This document shows, one piece after another, positions 54,387 to 63,158 of a stretch of DNA of 64,000 bases. Source of the DNA: Planctomycetota bacterium (GTDB lineage Bacteria; Planctomycetota; UBA1135; GCA-002686595). The DNA lies in contig DUCM01000010.1 of the NCBI GenBank assembly GCA_012959785.1, positions 62,386 through 126,385 of the forward strand. Direction: 5' to 3'. The position numbers and the translations under genes are program-made. The notes beneath the pieces are model-generated. The model worked only from the letters and a program-made list of their open reading frames with translations, had not been told where the DNA came from and searched no databases. Every line of letters starts with the position of its first letter. Positions within the stretch are counted from its first letter, which is position 1.

Positions 54387-55043
54387 GTTTGTGCGGCGAG
54401 CGACGACGGCTGCGGCATGGACAAGGCCACCCGCAGCAAAGCCTTCGAGCCCTTCTTCACCAGCAAGGGTCCCGCCGAGGGCACGGGGCTTGGTCTCGCG
54501 TCGGTGTACGGCATCGTCAAGCAGAACCAGGGCTACATAGAGGTCCAGAGCGAGGTGGGCCGAGGCACGACCTTCAGCCTTTTCTTTCCGCGCCACGAGG
54601 GTGAAGCACCCGACCGCCACGAACGGCGCTACATGTGGCACGTGCCTGGAGGCCACGCCTCGATCCTCGTGGTGGATGATGAGCCCGAGGTTCTCAAGTC
54701 GAGCTGCGGCATCCTGGAGGGCCTGGGCTACCAGGTCACGGCGGCTGGCGCTCCCGCGGAGGCCCTCGAGCGCGCCGCCCTGCGCCAGGAGCCCATTGAT
54801 CTGCTCTTGACCGATGTTGTCATGCCGCATATGAGCGGCTCGGCCCTGGCACGCCATCTCCTCGACCGCTGGCCCGAACTCAAGTGCGTCTTCATGTCAG
54901 GCTACGCGCCCCCTGAAGATTCGCTTCCGGGTGAGCCCTACCTCAGTGCCCACTTCATCCAAAAGCCCTTCGTCCGCCGCGACCTGGCCCTCAAGCTCAG
55001 CGAGATACTCGGGCCTCCTCGAAGCGAAGCCAGGCTGAGCTAA
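54387..55043 (+). pseudogene. Truncated hybrid sensor histidine kinase (partial ATPase plus receiver domain)
   Basis: The kinase-like reading frame opens after a stop at 54384-54386 and starts abruptly inside the ATPase domain: A-S-D-D-G-C-G-M-D (G1 box), F-E-P-F-F-T-S-K (F box), G-T-G-L-G-L-A-S-V-Y (G2 box). The HisKA and N-box parts are missing. A complete receiver domain follows: V-V-D-D-E-P at its start, phospho-acceptor L-L-T-D-V-V-M-P, then M-S-G-Y and Q-K-P-F. An ATG at 54417 could allow a 208-residue receiver protein to be made. Only 82 bases separate it from the SGNH gene, so the 5' part was deleted rather than frame-shifted. Confidence 0.75.
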
Positions 55044-56485
55044 CGCCGTTCCGCGGAGGTGGACCACAGGCCGCTGGCGCGCAGCAGGGAGAATTGAGCG
55101 CGGTTGAAGTCGGCCAGGGCGGCCACGCGGGCGAGGTGGGCGCGCAGGAACTGCATCTGGCTGTCGAGTACTTCGACGAAGAGCGCGGCGCCGTGTTCGT
55201 GGCGTTCGCGGGCCAGATCTCGGGCCAGGGTGGCGGCTTCGACTTCCCGCTCGCTGGCGGCGATGGCGAGCTGTGCGGCACCGTACTCGGCGGCCGCGAT
55301 GCGGACTTCGCGCTGCACTTGCCCCTTGACGAGCGCGTGCTCGAGCTGCGCCTGGCGGCGATGCGAGCGTCCCAGGTTGCGTTCGCCAAGAAGTTTGGCG
55401 CCGAGGTCCCAGCGCAGGGCCGCGGTGTAGACATTTTGCGAATCGGCGTCGTTGTAGTCCTGTCCGAGGCTACCTACACGGGCGGCGACCATAAACTCCG
55501 GCAGGATCCAGGCGAAGTCAGCGCGCGCCTCTTCGGCTTCGCTGGCTGCCAGTCGCGATTCAGCGGCGCGCAACTCGGGCCGCGCCCAGAGGGCCAGCTC
55601 CAGGAGCAGACCGCTGGCTTGGCCAGCCTCGGGTTGCCACGCGCCGGCTACCAAATCGAGGGCCGCCAAAGCGCTGGCTCCAGGTGTCAGGGAGTCCCCG
55701 GGCGAAAGTTGCAGCAATTCGACGAGCCTCGCCGAGGCGCGCTCGACACCCACTCGCGCGCGGATTGCGGCGCTTGCCACCGCAGCCTCGTGGGCCTGGG
55801 CCCGGGCCAGGCTGGCGGCCAGGCCGGAACCTGCCTTTAGGCGCGCTTGTTCGAGGGCCACCAGGGAAGCGGCCTCCAGGCGGGCTTCAGCGGCGAGGCC
55901 GAGACGGGCAAAGCTCTCCACCAAGTCGAAATAGTAGAGGGCCGCCAAGGTCACCGCGTCGTCGGCGGCGCCTTGGGCTTCGTGGGCCTTGGCTTCGGTT
56001 CGGCGGCTGGCCGCGCGAGTGCCGTAGATGGCCGCGCCAAGATCGAATTCCAAGCGCGCCTCGCCACCAGCCCAGGCGCTGCGCTTGTCCACCTCCAGGA
56101 AGTCGCCGTTTGTGGCCTGAACCTGACCGTCATTGCGGTAGAGCGACGCGCCCACGCTCAAGTGCGGCCACCAGGCGGCGTGGGCGATGTCCTCTTCGGC
56201 TTCGGCCGCCGCTAGCCGCTCCCGGGCGATTTGCAGGTCCAGGCCCTGGGCTTCCACGAGCTGTACCACCTCGACGAGGGTGATCTCGCGCTGGCCCGTT
56301 GCGAGGGTCGCGCTCAACTCCGCTGGCGCCCGCGGCAGGCCCTCGGTCTCGCCAACCAGGGCGCGATCAAAGCCCGCTTCGCGCTCCCGGATCCAATCCG
56401 CGGCGTTCGCCAGGCGCGGCGGCGAGGGCGCGGCGTTGCAGGCCGTCAAAACGGCGCAAGAAAGGAAAAGCAGCGCGGCCTTCAA
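55040..56485 (-). CDS. TolC-family outer-membrane efflux lipoprotein
   Basis: 481 aa; lipobox L-T-A-C in MKAALLFLSCAVLTACNAAP. The long helical repeats of outer-membrane factors are visible: L-Q-I-A-R-E-R-L-A-A-A-E-A-E-E, Y-F-D-L-V-E-S-F-A-R-L-G-L-A, P-E-L-R-A-A-E-S-R-L-A-A-S-E-A-E, and S-Q-M-Q-F-L-R-A-H-L-A. It forms the exit duct of the tripartite pump encoded just upstream on the same strand. The start overlaps the adaptor stop by ATGA (56482-56485). Its end overlaps the kinase fragment convergently by 4 bases. Confidence 0.88.
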   Translation of the reverse strand: MKAALLFLSCAVLTACNAAPSPPRLANAADWIREREAGFDRALVGETEGLPRAPAELSATLATGQREITLVEVVQLVEAQGLDLQIARERLAAAEAEEDIAHAAWWPHLSVGASLYRNDGQVQATNGDFLEVDKRSAWAGGEARLEFDLGAAIYGTRAASRRTEAKAHEAQGAADDAVTLAALYYFDLVESFARLGLAAEARLEAASLVALEQARLKAGSGLAASLARAQAHEAAVASAAIRARVGVERASARLVELLQLSPGDSLTPGASALAALDLVAGAWQPEAGQASGLLLELALWARPELRAAESRLAASEAEEARADFAWILPEFMVAARVGSLGQDYNDADSQNVYTAALRWDLGAKLLGERNLGRSHRRQAQLEHALVKGQVQREVRIAAAEYGAAQLAIAASEREVEAATLARDLARERHEHGAALFVEVLDSQMQFLRAHLARVAALADFNRAQFSLLRASGLWSTSAERR

Positions 56486-57837
56486 GGCCTTTCCCCCTGC
56501 ACGGCGCGGACCGTATCGCCTTCGCGCAGTCCCGCCACGAGATACATAATCACATCTTCCTCGCCGGTCAGTCCGCTTTCGATTTGAACAATCTGGCCGT
56601 CGTCGATACCGAGCTTCACATGGACTCGCGCCACGCTGCCGTCGCTCTTGACCACCAGCACGAAGTTCTGCTTGCGATCGGTGTGAATCGCCGAACCCGG
56701 AAGCAGCAGGGCGTCTCTGATGGTCTCGGTGGACAAGCGCACCCCGATGTACGATCCTGGCATCCAGGTGCCGTCAGCGTTGTCCAGGTCTACCTCGGCG
56801 CGCATGGTGCGCGATTTCAAGGCCAAGGCACCGGCTACCCGCGAGACTGTGGCTTGGAACTGTTCCTGGCCCTCGCCATCCAGGCTGATTTGGACCCGCG
56901 TGCCCTCGGTCACGCTGCGCGAGAGGCGTTCGGGAATGTGGATCTGAAGCCTGACTCGGCTGACATCCATGAGCATCAGGAGGTCCGTCACTTCAGCTCG
57001 CGCCAGGGCTCCCACATCCACCAGGCGCGCCGTGATCAGGGTCTCGTCGTAGGGCGCGCGCAGCTCTCCGAAAGCGAGTTGCGCGCTGGCGAATCTCACC
57101 GCGGCCCTGGCCGAGAGCACGGCGGCTTCGGCGGCGGTGATCTGGGCCCGGGCCGCCTCGACGCGGGCCTCGGCGGCGGTGATCCGGGCTGCGGAGGCTT
57201 CGAGTTGCGCCTGCACCATGGTCGCATCGGCCTGGGCGGCGATGAGTTCCGCCTGGGCGCGCTCGAAGAGGCCCCCTGCGGCTTCGACCTCTTCGAGGGT
57301 GGCGGCCTTGGCTTCGTAGAGCCCCACTTGTCGCTCGTAGACCACGAGGGCCAGGCTGGCTTCGGTCTCCGCGAGGAGCGTGGCGGCTTGCGCCACGCCC
57401 ACCCGCGCCGTCGCCACGCTCCTCGCGGCCTGGGCGTCGATCACATCGGCGTGGGCTGACTGGATGTCGCCGGTCCGTGCGGCAACCTGGGCCTGGGCTT
57501 CGGCCAGGCGCGCAGTGCTGGTGTCTTCCGCGGCTTGCAAGCCCGGCAGAGCCAAGCTCAACAGCCGGCTACCCGCGGGGATGCGGTCGCCCTCGAAGGC
57601 CTCGAGCCTGTGGACATAGCCCGTGACCCGTGCCCGCAGGGTCGTCTCCTGCCAGGGCAAGACGGTGCCCACCAACTTGGCCGTGCGGTCGATGTTGCTC
57701 CTGTGAGCCTGGGTCACATGCACGGCGCGAGGGCCTTGCTGGGCGCTGACGGCACCCTCGGCGGAGGCCCAAAAGAGGGCCAGGCACAGGCTCGAGAGGA
57801 GCAGAGAACGGTTCATGGTTGAGCGCTTGATGTTCAT
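56482..57837 (-). CDS. RND efflux periplasmic adaptor (membrane fusion protein)
   Basis: 451 aa; ATG 57837, with 57816 as alternative. Signal peptide L-L-L-S-S-L-C-L-A-L-F-W-A-S-A. Lipoyl-like start K-L-V-G-T-V-L-P-W-Q-E-T-T-L-R-A-R-V-T-G-Y-V, a long Ala-rich coiled-coil hairpin (about residues 85-240), then R-A-P-Y-D-E-T-L-I and beta-barrel elements. It links the inner-membrane transporter to the outer-membrane duct in the periplasm. 12 bases follow the permease stop. Confidence 0.9.
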   Translation of the reverse strand: MNIKRSTMNRSLLLSSLCLALFWASAEGAVSAQQGPRAVHVTQAHRSNIDRTAKLVGTVLPWQETTLRARVTGYVHRLEAFEGDRIPAGSRLLSLALPGLQAAEDTSTARLAEAQAQVAARTGDIQSAHADVIDAQAARSVATARVGVAQAATLLAETEASLALVVYERQVGLYEAKAATLEEVEAAGGLFERAQAELIAAQADATMVQAQLEASAARITAAEARVEAARAQITAAEAAVLSARAAVRFASAQLAFGELRAPYDETLITARLVDVGALARAEVTDLLMLMDVSRVRLQIHIPERLSRSVTEGTRVQISLDGEGQEQFQATVSRVAGALALKSRTMRAEVDLDNADGTWMPGSYIGVRLSTETIRDALLLPGSAIHTDRKQNFVLVVKSDGSVARVHVKLGIDDGQIVQIESGLTGEEDVIMYLVAGLREGDTVRAVQGERP

Positions 57838-57849
57838 GGGTAACCAGGG

Positions 57850-60800
57850 CTAGTGAGCCCCGTCGAGTTCGTGGCTCTCTTCGGTCTGGATGTAGCGACC
57901 GAGGATTCCGTAAAGGGCGGGGACGACGAATAGGGTCAGGAAGGTGCCGCCAAGGACGGCACCGATGATGGCTCGCGCCAGGGGCAGGTTGCCCTCGCCT
58001 CCGACGCCAAAACCAATGGCCATGGGCAGCAGCGCCAGGACCGTGGTCAAGGAAGCCATCAAGAGCGGACGCAGGCGGTGGCGCGCCGCTTCAAGCACCG
58101 CGCTCTCAAGATCGACGCCTGCGCGTTGCCGCCGGGCGGCGTAGTCCACCAGCAGGATCGAGTACTCAACCACCAAACCAACCATCAGGATCAGGCCCAT
58201 GAAGGAAGGGATCGAAAGGTGTGTGCCGGTTATCCAGAGCAGGCTAACCACTCCGATCAAACCCATGGGCACTGCCAGGAAAATCACGATGGGCAGGAGG
58301 AACGAGCGCAACTGGGCCACCAACACCAGGAACACGAGCAGCGCCGCCACGACGAGACCCGTGCCGAATTGCTCGAACGATTCGTTCATGCTCTGCACTT
58401 CGCCGCGAACCGCGTAGCGATAGCCGCGGCCACCGTACTTATCCATCAGCTTCTGGAACGAGGGCGAAGTCGCCAGACGCTCCTCGATGGCTTCTGCCAG
58501 CCCGCCGAGGTCGCGGCCCTCGACATTGGCGTAGACATCGACGGTGCGCGTGATGTTGATGTGACGCACCACGGCGGGGGATGTGGTGCGCGAGAGCTGG
58601 GCCACATTCCCAAGCAGCACAGGCTGGCTGGTGGCCGCACCGACGATGGGGATCTCGAGCAGGGTGTTGAAGTCCTGGATGTCATCCTCAGGGTACTGGG
58701 CACCGATCAGGTAGTGGTTGCCGTTGTTGGGGTCGATCCAGAAGCTGGGGTTGAAGTTGACCGAGGAGTTGATGGCGGTGACCACATTCTTGATCACCTC
58801 TTCCTGGGTCAGTCCCACCTCGGCGGCCTTGATGCGGTCCACATCGATCATCACCGCGGGGTACTCGAGGGGCTGATCTACGCGCACATCTACGGCGCCG
58901 GGGATCTCGCGCACTTCACTCACGATGGCCTCGGCGATCTCGTGGGAGATGGCAAGGTCCGAGCCCTGGATCTGGATGTCGATGGGCGCCGGTAGGCCCT
59001 GGTTGAGGGCCGCGGTCAGCATGCCGCCGGTGTCGATGGAAAACTGGACATCGGGGAATTCGGCTGTGAGTCGTTTGCGCAGGATGGAGGCCCATTCCTG
59101 CGAGGTTTGTTCGCGCTCATCCTTCAACTGGCACTGCACGAAGGCGTCCATGGGCCCAGTGTTGGGCGTGTAGGCCGCTGGCCAGTCGTAGAGCACGCCG
59201 ATGTTGGAGATCAGGAGCGCCAAGTCAGAGCCGGCGACCAAATCGCCGGGGTCTGCCTCACCGACGATTTTCTGCACCAACTGTTCCACCTCGGCCACCA
59301 ACTCCTCGGTCTTTTCGAGGCGTGTGCCCACCGGCGCACGCATGAGAATCGTGAACTGACCGGCATCCACCCGCGGGAAGAGTTCGGTGCCCAGTTGGCC
59401 GAGCCCCCAGACGGCGCCACCCGCGGCGAGAAGCGCTGAACCGGCAACGAGGAACTTGGCCTTGAAGCAGACTCGCACCAAGGAACGGTACGCCTCGGAG
59501 ACGCGCCGGAAGATGGGGCCTTCGGGTCGCACCTCGGTGGGCATGAAGCGCGCCGAGAGAGCGGGAATGACGGTCAGGGCCACGAAGAGCGATGTCACCG
59601 TGGCAAAGGTCACTGCCAGCGCCAGGGGCGTGAATAGAAAGCGCGCCATGCCCGAGAGGAAGACGACGGGAAAGAACACCACCACGAAGGTCAGGGTCGA
59701 GACGAAGACCGGCAGAGCCACTTCTTGGGTGCCGTCGAGGGCGGCTCGCAGGCGCGTCTTGCCGAGCCCCATGTGGCGCGTGATGTTCTCGGTGACGACG
59801 ATCGATTGGTCCACCAGGATGCCGATGGCCAGGGACAGGCCGCCCAGTGTCATGGAGTTCAAGCTGTCGCCAGTGAAGAAGAGGCCGATGAAGGCCCCCA
59901 TGCAGGCAAGCGGCAGGGCCACCAGAACGATCAAGGTATGGCGCATGCTGCCGAGGAACAGGAGCACCACGAGAGCCACCAGGAAGGCGCCGATGGCGCC
60001 CGAGATCGAGAGTGAATTGAGGGTGCCGCGCACGACCTTGGATTGATCCATGACCACATCCATGCGCAGGTCGGCGGCTTTGGGATCGAACTCGCGGATG
60101 CGTTCCAGGATGCGCGCGCTCTTGGCCTTGACCTCATCGACGATGTCGAGGGTGTTGGCGCCCGGTTGGCGATAGATCGGAATGTAGACCTGCCGTCGGC
60201 CATTGATGCGCACGATGTTGGACTGAATCTGGTGCGAGTCCCTGGGCTCGCCGATGTCGGAGAGGAAAATCGGCGTGCCGTCTTCCCTGCTGATGGGAAT
60301 GTCGGCCAGCTCCTCGACGCGTTCGACCATGGCGTTGGAGAGCACCAGGTAGTCGAGGTCGCCCATCTTGGCCGAGCCCGTGGGCACGAAGGGATTGGAG
60401 GCTTCGAGGGCTTGAACCACCGAGAGCGGCGAGAGGTTGCGCGCTTCGAGTTTGTCGCGGTCGACATAGGCCAGGATGCGCCGCAGGACCCCGCCGTAGA
60501 CCGCTGGCGCCACCACCCCGCGGATGGCTTGCAGGCGGTTGCGCATCTCGTAATAGGCCACATCGTAGAGTTCCTTCTCGCTCATGGTCTCCGAGGACAC
60601 CGCCAGGAGGCACAGGGGCACCGAAGCGGTGGGGTCGAAGGGCATCACCATGGGGGGCAGGGTGCCCGGCGGCAGGTAGAACATGTCCGACATGGCCAGG
60701 GAGGTGACCTGGCTCATAGCGGTGGCGTCGTCGATGTCCTCGCGGAAGAAGTCCTTGACGATGCAGACGCCCAACATGGCCTTGGCTTCCTGGTGGGCGA

Positions 60801-61023
60801 TGCCCACCGATTGCCCGGTCCAGCGTTGCAGGCGGCTCATGATGTCGCGTTCGACGACCTCCGGCGGCATGCCGGGGTAGAGGGTCACGATCTGCACCGC
60901 GGGGGTGCGGAAGACCGGCAAGAGATCGGCGGGGATCCTCTGCAGCGAGAAGAACCCGAGCACAAACAGAGTCAGCGCGCCCACCACCACGAGGTAGGGG
61001 TTGCGCAAGGCAAAGCGAATCAT
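57850..61023 (-). CDS. RND efflux transporter permease
   Basis: 1057 aa, the normal size for an AcrB/MexB/MdtB-type proton-driven exporter. TM1 starts L-R-N-P-Y-L-V-V-V-G-A-L; twelve hydrophobic segments and two large periplasmic loops can be traced. The proton-relay segment in TM4 reads A-I-G-I-L-V-D-Q-S-I-V-V-T-E-N, so the usual adjacent Asp pair is Asp-Gln. It begins a three-gene operon (permease, adaptor, outer-membrane factor). The upstream palindrome cluster at 61164-61213 is a candidate control site. Substrate not predictable. Confidence 0.92.
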   Translation of the reverse strand: MIRFALRNPYLVVVGALTLFVLGFFSLQRIPADLLPVFRTPAVQIVTLYPGMPPEVVERDIMSRLQRWTGQSVGIAHQEAKAMLGVCIVKDFFREDIDDATAMSQVTSLAMSDMFYLPPGTLPPMVMPFDPTASVPLCLLAVSSETMSEKELYDVAYYEMRNRLQAIRGVVAPAVYGGVLRRILAYVDRDKLEARNLSPLSVVQALEASNPFVPTGSAKMGDLDYLVLSNAMVERVEELADIPISREDGTPIFLSDIGEPRDSHQIQSNIVRINGRRQVYIPIYRQPGANTLDIVDEVKAKSARILERIREFDPKAADLRMDVVMDQSKVVRGTLNSLSISGAIGAFLVALVVLLFLGSMRHTLIVLVALPLACMGAFIGLFFTGDSLNSMTLGGLSLAIGILVDQSIVVTENITRHMGLGKTRLRAALDGTQEVALPVFVSTLTFVVVFFPVVFLSGMARFLFTPLALAVTFATVTSLFVALTVIPALSARFMPTEVRPEGPIFRRVSEAYRSLVRVCFKAKFLVAGSALLAAGGAVWGLGQLGTELFPRVDAGQFTILMRAPVGTRLEKTEELVAEVEQLVQKIVGEADPGDLVAGSDLALLISNIGVLYDWPAAYTPNTGPMDAFVQCQLKDEREQTSQEWASILRKRLTAEFPDVQFSIDTGGMLTAALNQGLPAPIDIQIQGSDLAISHEIAEAIVSEVREIPGAVDVRVDQPLEYPAVMIDVDRIKAAEVGLTQEEVIKNVVTAINSSVNFNPSFWIDPNNGNHYLIGAQYPEDDIQDFNTLLEIPIVGAATSQPVLLGNVAQLSRTTSPAVVRHINITRTVDVYANVEGRDLGGLAEAIEERLATSPSFQKLMDKYGGRGYRYAVRGEVQSMNESFEQFGTGLVVAALLVFLVLVAQLRSFLLPIVIFLAVPMGLIGVVSLLWITGTHLSIPSFMGLILMVGLVVEYSILLVDYAARRQRAGVDLESAVLEAARHRLRPLLMASLTTVLALLPMAIGFGVGGEGNLPLARAIIGAVLGGTFLTLFVVPALYGILGRYIQTEESHELDGAH

Positions 61024-61379
61024 GGGAGCGGGGAAGGGGCGATAGGCGCGGGCAGGGCGACCCAGGAACGGGAAAACCTACCAACTTGCCTCCTGATTCA
61101 CAGGAAGAAGGCCTCTGCGCACTGTAATTACCACTCGCGGCGGGGCCAGGCTACGGAGTGCTAGGTAGTACTCAAGGAGTACTACCGGACTACTCTGGAC
61201 GACTCCGGAGTAGAGGGGTAGATCCGCCGCCTCGTCGCCTTTCTTGACTGGCTTGTCGCTCACGGGCCAATTCATTTGGCATCGGTACCGTTGGGCTCGC
61301 AGCGGAGGCAGGACTTCCTCGATTCGTCGTTGCTCCAGTAGTCATTGCTCCAGCTTCCTCGCTCCAAGGACCCTTGCAC
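61024..61379. other. Divergent regulatory region between RND operon and secreted-protein gene
   Basis: About 355 bases with no gene. It carries a cluster of palindromic GAGTA/TACTC half-sites (61164-61213). The secreted-protein gene has AAGGA at 61367-61371, eight bases before its ATG. Confidence 0.5.
61164..61213. promoter_or_regulatory. Operator-like palindrome cluster
   Basis: GGTAGTACTC (61164-61173) and GAGTACTACC (61177-61186) are perfect inverted copies with a 3-base spacer. A second pair, CTACTC (61190-61195) and GAGTAG (61208-61213), follows. The shared GAGTA core suggests cooperative binding of a dimeric repressor, as at TetR- or PadR-controlled efflux promoters. It is 141 bases upstream of the RND permease start and 167 upstream of the secreted-protein start. 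Confidence 0.68.
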
Positions 61380-62627
61380 ATGATCTCACGAAAGTGGACT
61401 TGCCTCGTCACTCGCCTCGCCCTCTGGCGGGCTGTTCAACCCACCCTGCGCTGCGCCAGCGGTGCTCTCGTCGCGGGCTCGGTGTTGCTGCTTCCCGCCC
61501 ACGGCACCGTTCCCCAAAGCTGCTCGGGTGATGTGCCCCAGCTGACCCCCATGCAGGTTGTCTGCGCACCTTCAGATTGCACTTTGCGTCCTTTGAACTG
61601 GGGCACTGGCGGGGCATCTCTGCTCCCCATTGTGGTGGAGAAGTTCGATCCCGCCCTGGGCGAGTTGCAGTCGGTGGATCTCCGCCTTTCAGGACGCTTC
61701 GCCGTCAGCGGTTGCCTGGACAACCTCGCCCCCAACTGCCCACTAGCTGATATTTCCTTCACATTCCTCGGCCTGGCCCTGCCTCGTGCGGGCAATCAGC
61801 CTCGCCTCACTGGCGTGGCTGCCTTGCAGGTCATGAGTCAGTATTGGCCCACCGCGGGTGGCTTGCCTCTCGGGGCCGCGGACGGCATGGACGACTGCGC
61901 GACTCCGGGAGTGACCTTTGGCGCGCCTTCCTCAGGGAATTGCGTCAGCGGGGAGGATCACTTTGTCTACAGCTCTGACACCCAGCGCCAGGGTTCATCG
62001 CTGCAACTTTCCGGCTTTGACCTCGTGGCCTGGATCGGGCCTGGGCAGGTGCAATTTGACACCATGGCCCAGTCCAGCTTCACCATCACTCCGAGCGCAG
62101 GCCTCAACCAGTGGAACCTGGCGGAAGCCCGGCTCGAACTCGAGGTTGTCTACAGCTACTGCCCTTCTCCGGCCAGGGTCTACTGTTCTTGCGACTCCTC
62201 CTTGCAGGCTCCCTGCGCCAACCCCGGCGCTTTGGGCGCGGGTTGCGCGAACAGCACCGGCCAGGGGGCCAGGCTTTCCGCCAGCGGTTCGGCTTCCATC
62301 GTCGCGGGCGATCTCAAGTTGCACGGCAGCCAACTTCCCCGTCACCGCACGGGACTCTTCTTCCAGGGGGAGCGGGCTCTAAACGGTGGCTCAGGTCAGG
62401 TCTTCGGCGACGGCTTGCGTTGCACCGGCACGGCCTTGGTGCGCCTCGAAGTGCTCGATTCGGATGGACGTGGCGCACTCGAATCCCAGGTCAACCTCGC
62501 TCAGCGTGGCGCGGTCCAGCCCGGCGACTTGCGCCGCTACCAACTGTGGTACCGTGACGCCCAGAACTCGCCCTGCGGCAGCACCTTCAACCTCTCCAAC
62601 GGTCTGGAAATTCGCTGGCTGCCCTGA
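61380..62627 (+). CDS. Secreted protein with the shared C-terminal Cys-rich module
   Basis: 415 aa from ATG 61380 (AAGGA upstream); a TTG at 61374 would add two residues. The N-terminal hydrophobic stretch (G-A-L-V-A-G-S-V-L-L-L-P-A-H-G) follows an unusually long basic lead-in, so the signal peptide is atypical. Residues about 45-260 form an unassigned beta-rich domain with several Cys. The last ~150 residues match the module seen at 1-1062 and 10406-11872: C-A-N-P-G-A-L-G-A-G-C-A-N-S, G-L-F-F-Q-G, V-F-G-D-G-L-R-C-T-G, R-R-Y-Q-L-W-Y-R-D, F-N-L-S-N-G-L-E-I-R-W. Role unknown; extracellular location likely. Confidence 0.8.
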   Translation: MISRKWTCLVTRLALWRAVQPTLRCASGALVAGSVLLLPAHGTVPQSCSGDVPQLTPMQVVCAPSDCTLRPLNWGTGGASLLPIVVEKFDPALGELQSVDLRLSGRFAVSGCLDNLAPNCPLADISFTFLGLALPRAGNQPRLTGVAALQVMSQYWPTAGGLPLGAADGMDDCATPGVTFGAPSSGNCVSGEDHFVYSSDTQRQGSSLQLSGFDLVAWIGPGQVQFDTMAQSSFTITPSAGLNQWNLAEARLELEVVYSYCPSPARVYCSCDSSLQAPCANPGALGAGCANSTGQGARLSASGSASIVAGDLKLHGSQLPRHRTGLFFQGERALNGGSGQVFGDGLRCTGTALVRLEVLDSDGRGALESQVNLAQRGAVQPGDLRRYQLWYRDAQNSPCGSTFNLSNGLEIRWLP

Positions 62628-62646
62628 CCGGGCTCTCTTTCCCTCC

Positions 62647-63150
62647 ATGCCGATCAGCGTTCATCTCGGAGATCTCACACAGTTCGCCGCGGATGTGATT
62701 GTCAACGCCGCCAATTCTGATTTGAGGGGTGGTGGGGGAGTCGACGGCGCCTTGCACCGCGCGGCGGGGCCGGGTCTCCTGCGCGAGTGCCTCGCCATCG
62801 GTGGTTGCGCCACCGGCGACGCGGTCCTGACCGCCGCCTTTGAGCTTCCAGCGCGTTTCGTGGTGCACTGCGTCGGTCCCATCTGGAACGGCGGCGCTGC
62901 GGGCGAAGCGGAACTCTTGGCCGGCACTCACCGGCGGGCCCTGGCCCTGGTGCGCGACGCCGGAGCCCATTCGGTGGCCTTCCCGGCGATCAGTTGCGGC
63001 GTCTTCGGCTACCCACCCGAACTCGCCGCCAAGGTCAGTCTGGCCGCGGTGGCCGCTTCCTTGGCGAGCGCAGGCGATGATCTCGAGGTTTCCTTTGTCT
63101 GCTTCTCCGAGGAGATCCGCAGGGTCTTCGCCGACCAGTTGGGCGGCTGA
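62647..63150 (+). CDS. Macro-domain protein (O-acetyl-ADP-ribose deacetylase-like)
   Basis: 167 aa from ATG 62647. ADP-ribose-binding macro domain of the YmdB type: G-D-L-T-Q-F-A-A-D-V-I-V-N-A-A-N-S, the glycine-rich loop G-G-G-G-V-D-G-A-L-H-R-A-A-G, C-A-T-G-D-A-V-L-T, V-V-H-C-V-G-P-I, and F-P-A-I-S-C-G-V-F-G-Y-P. It removes ADP-ribose or acetyl groups in ADP-ribose signalling. Only eight bases separate its stop from the convergent polymerase gene. Confidence 0.92.
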   Translation: MPISVHLGDLTQFAADVIVNAANSDLRGGGGVDGALHRAAGPGLLRECLAIGGCATGDAVLTAAFELPARFVVHCVGPIWNGGAAGEAELLAGTHRRALALVRDAGAHSVAFPAISCGVFGYPPELAAKVSLAAVAASLASAGDDLEVSFVCFSEEIRRVFADQLGG

Positions 63151-63158
63151 ACGGACCT

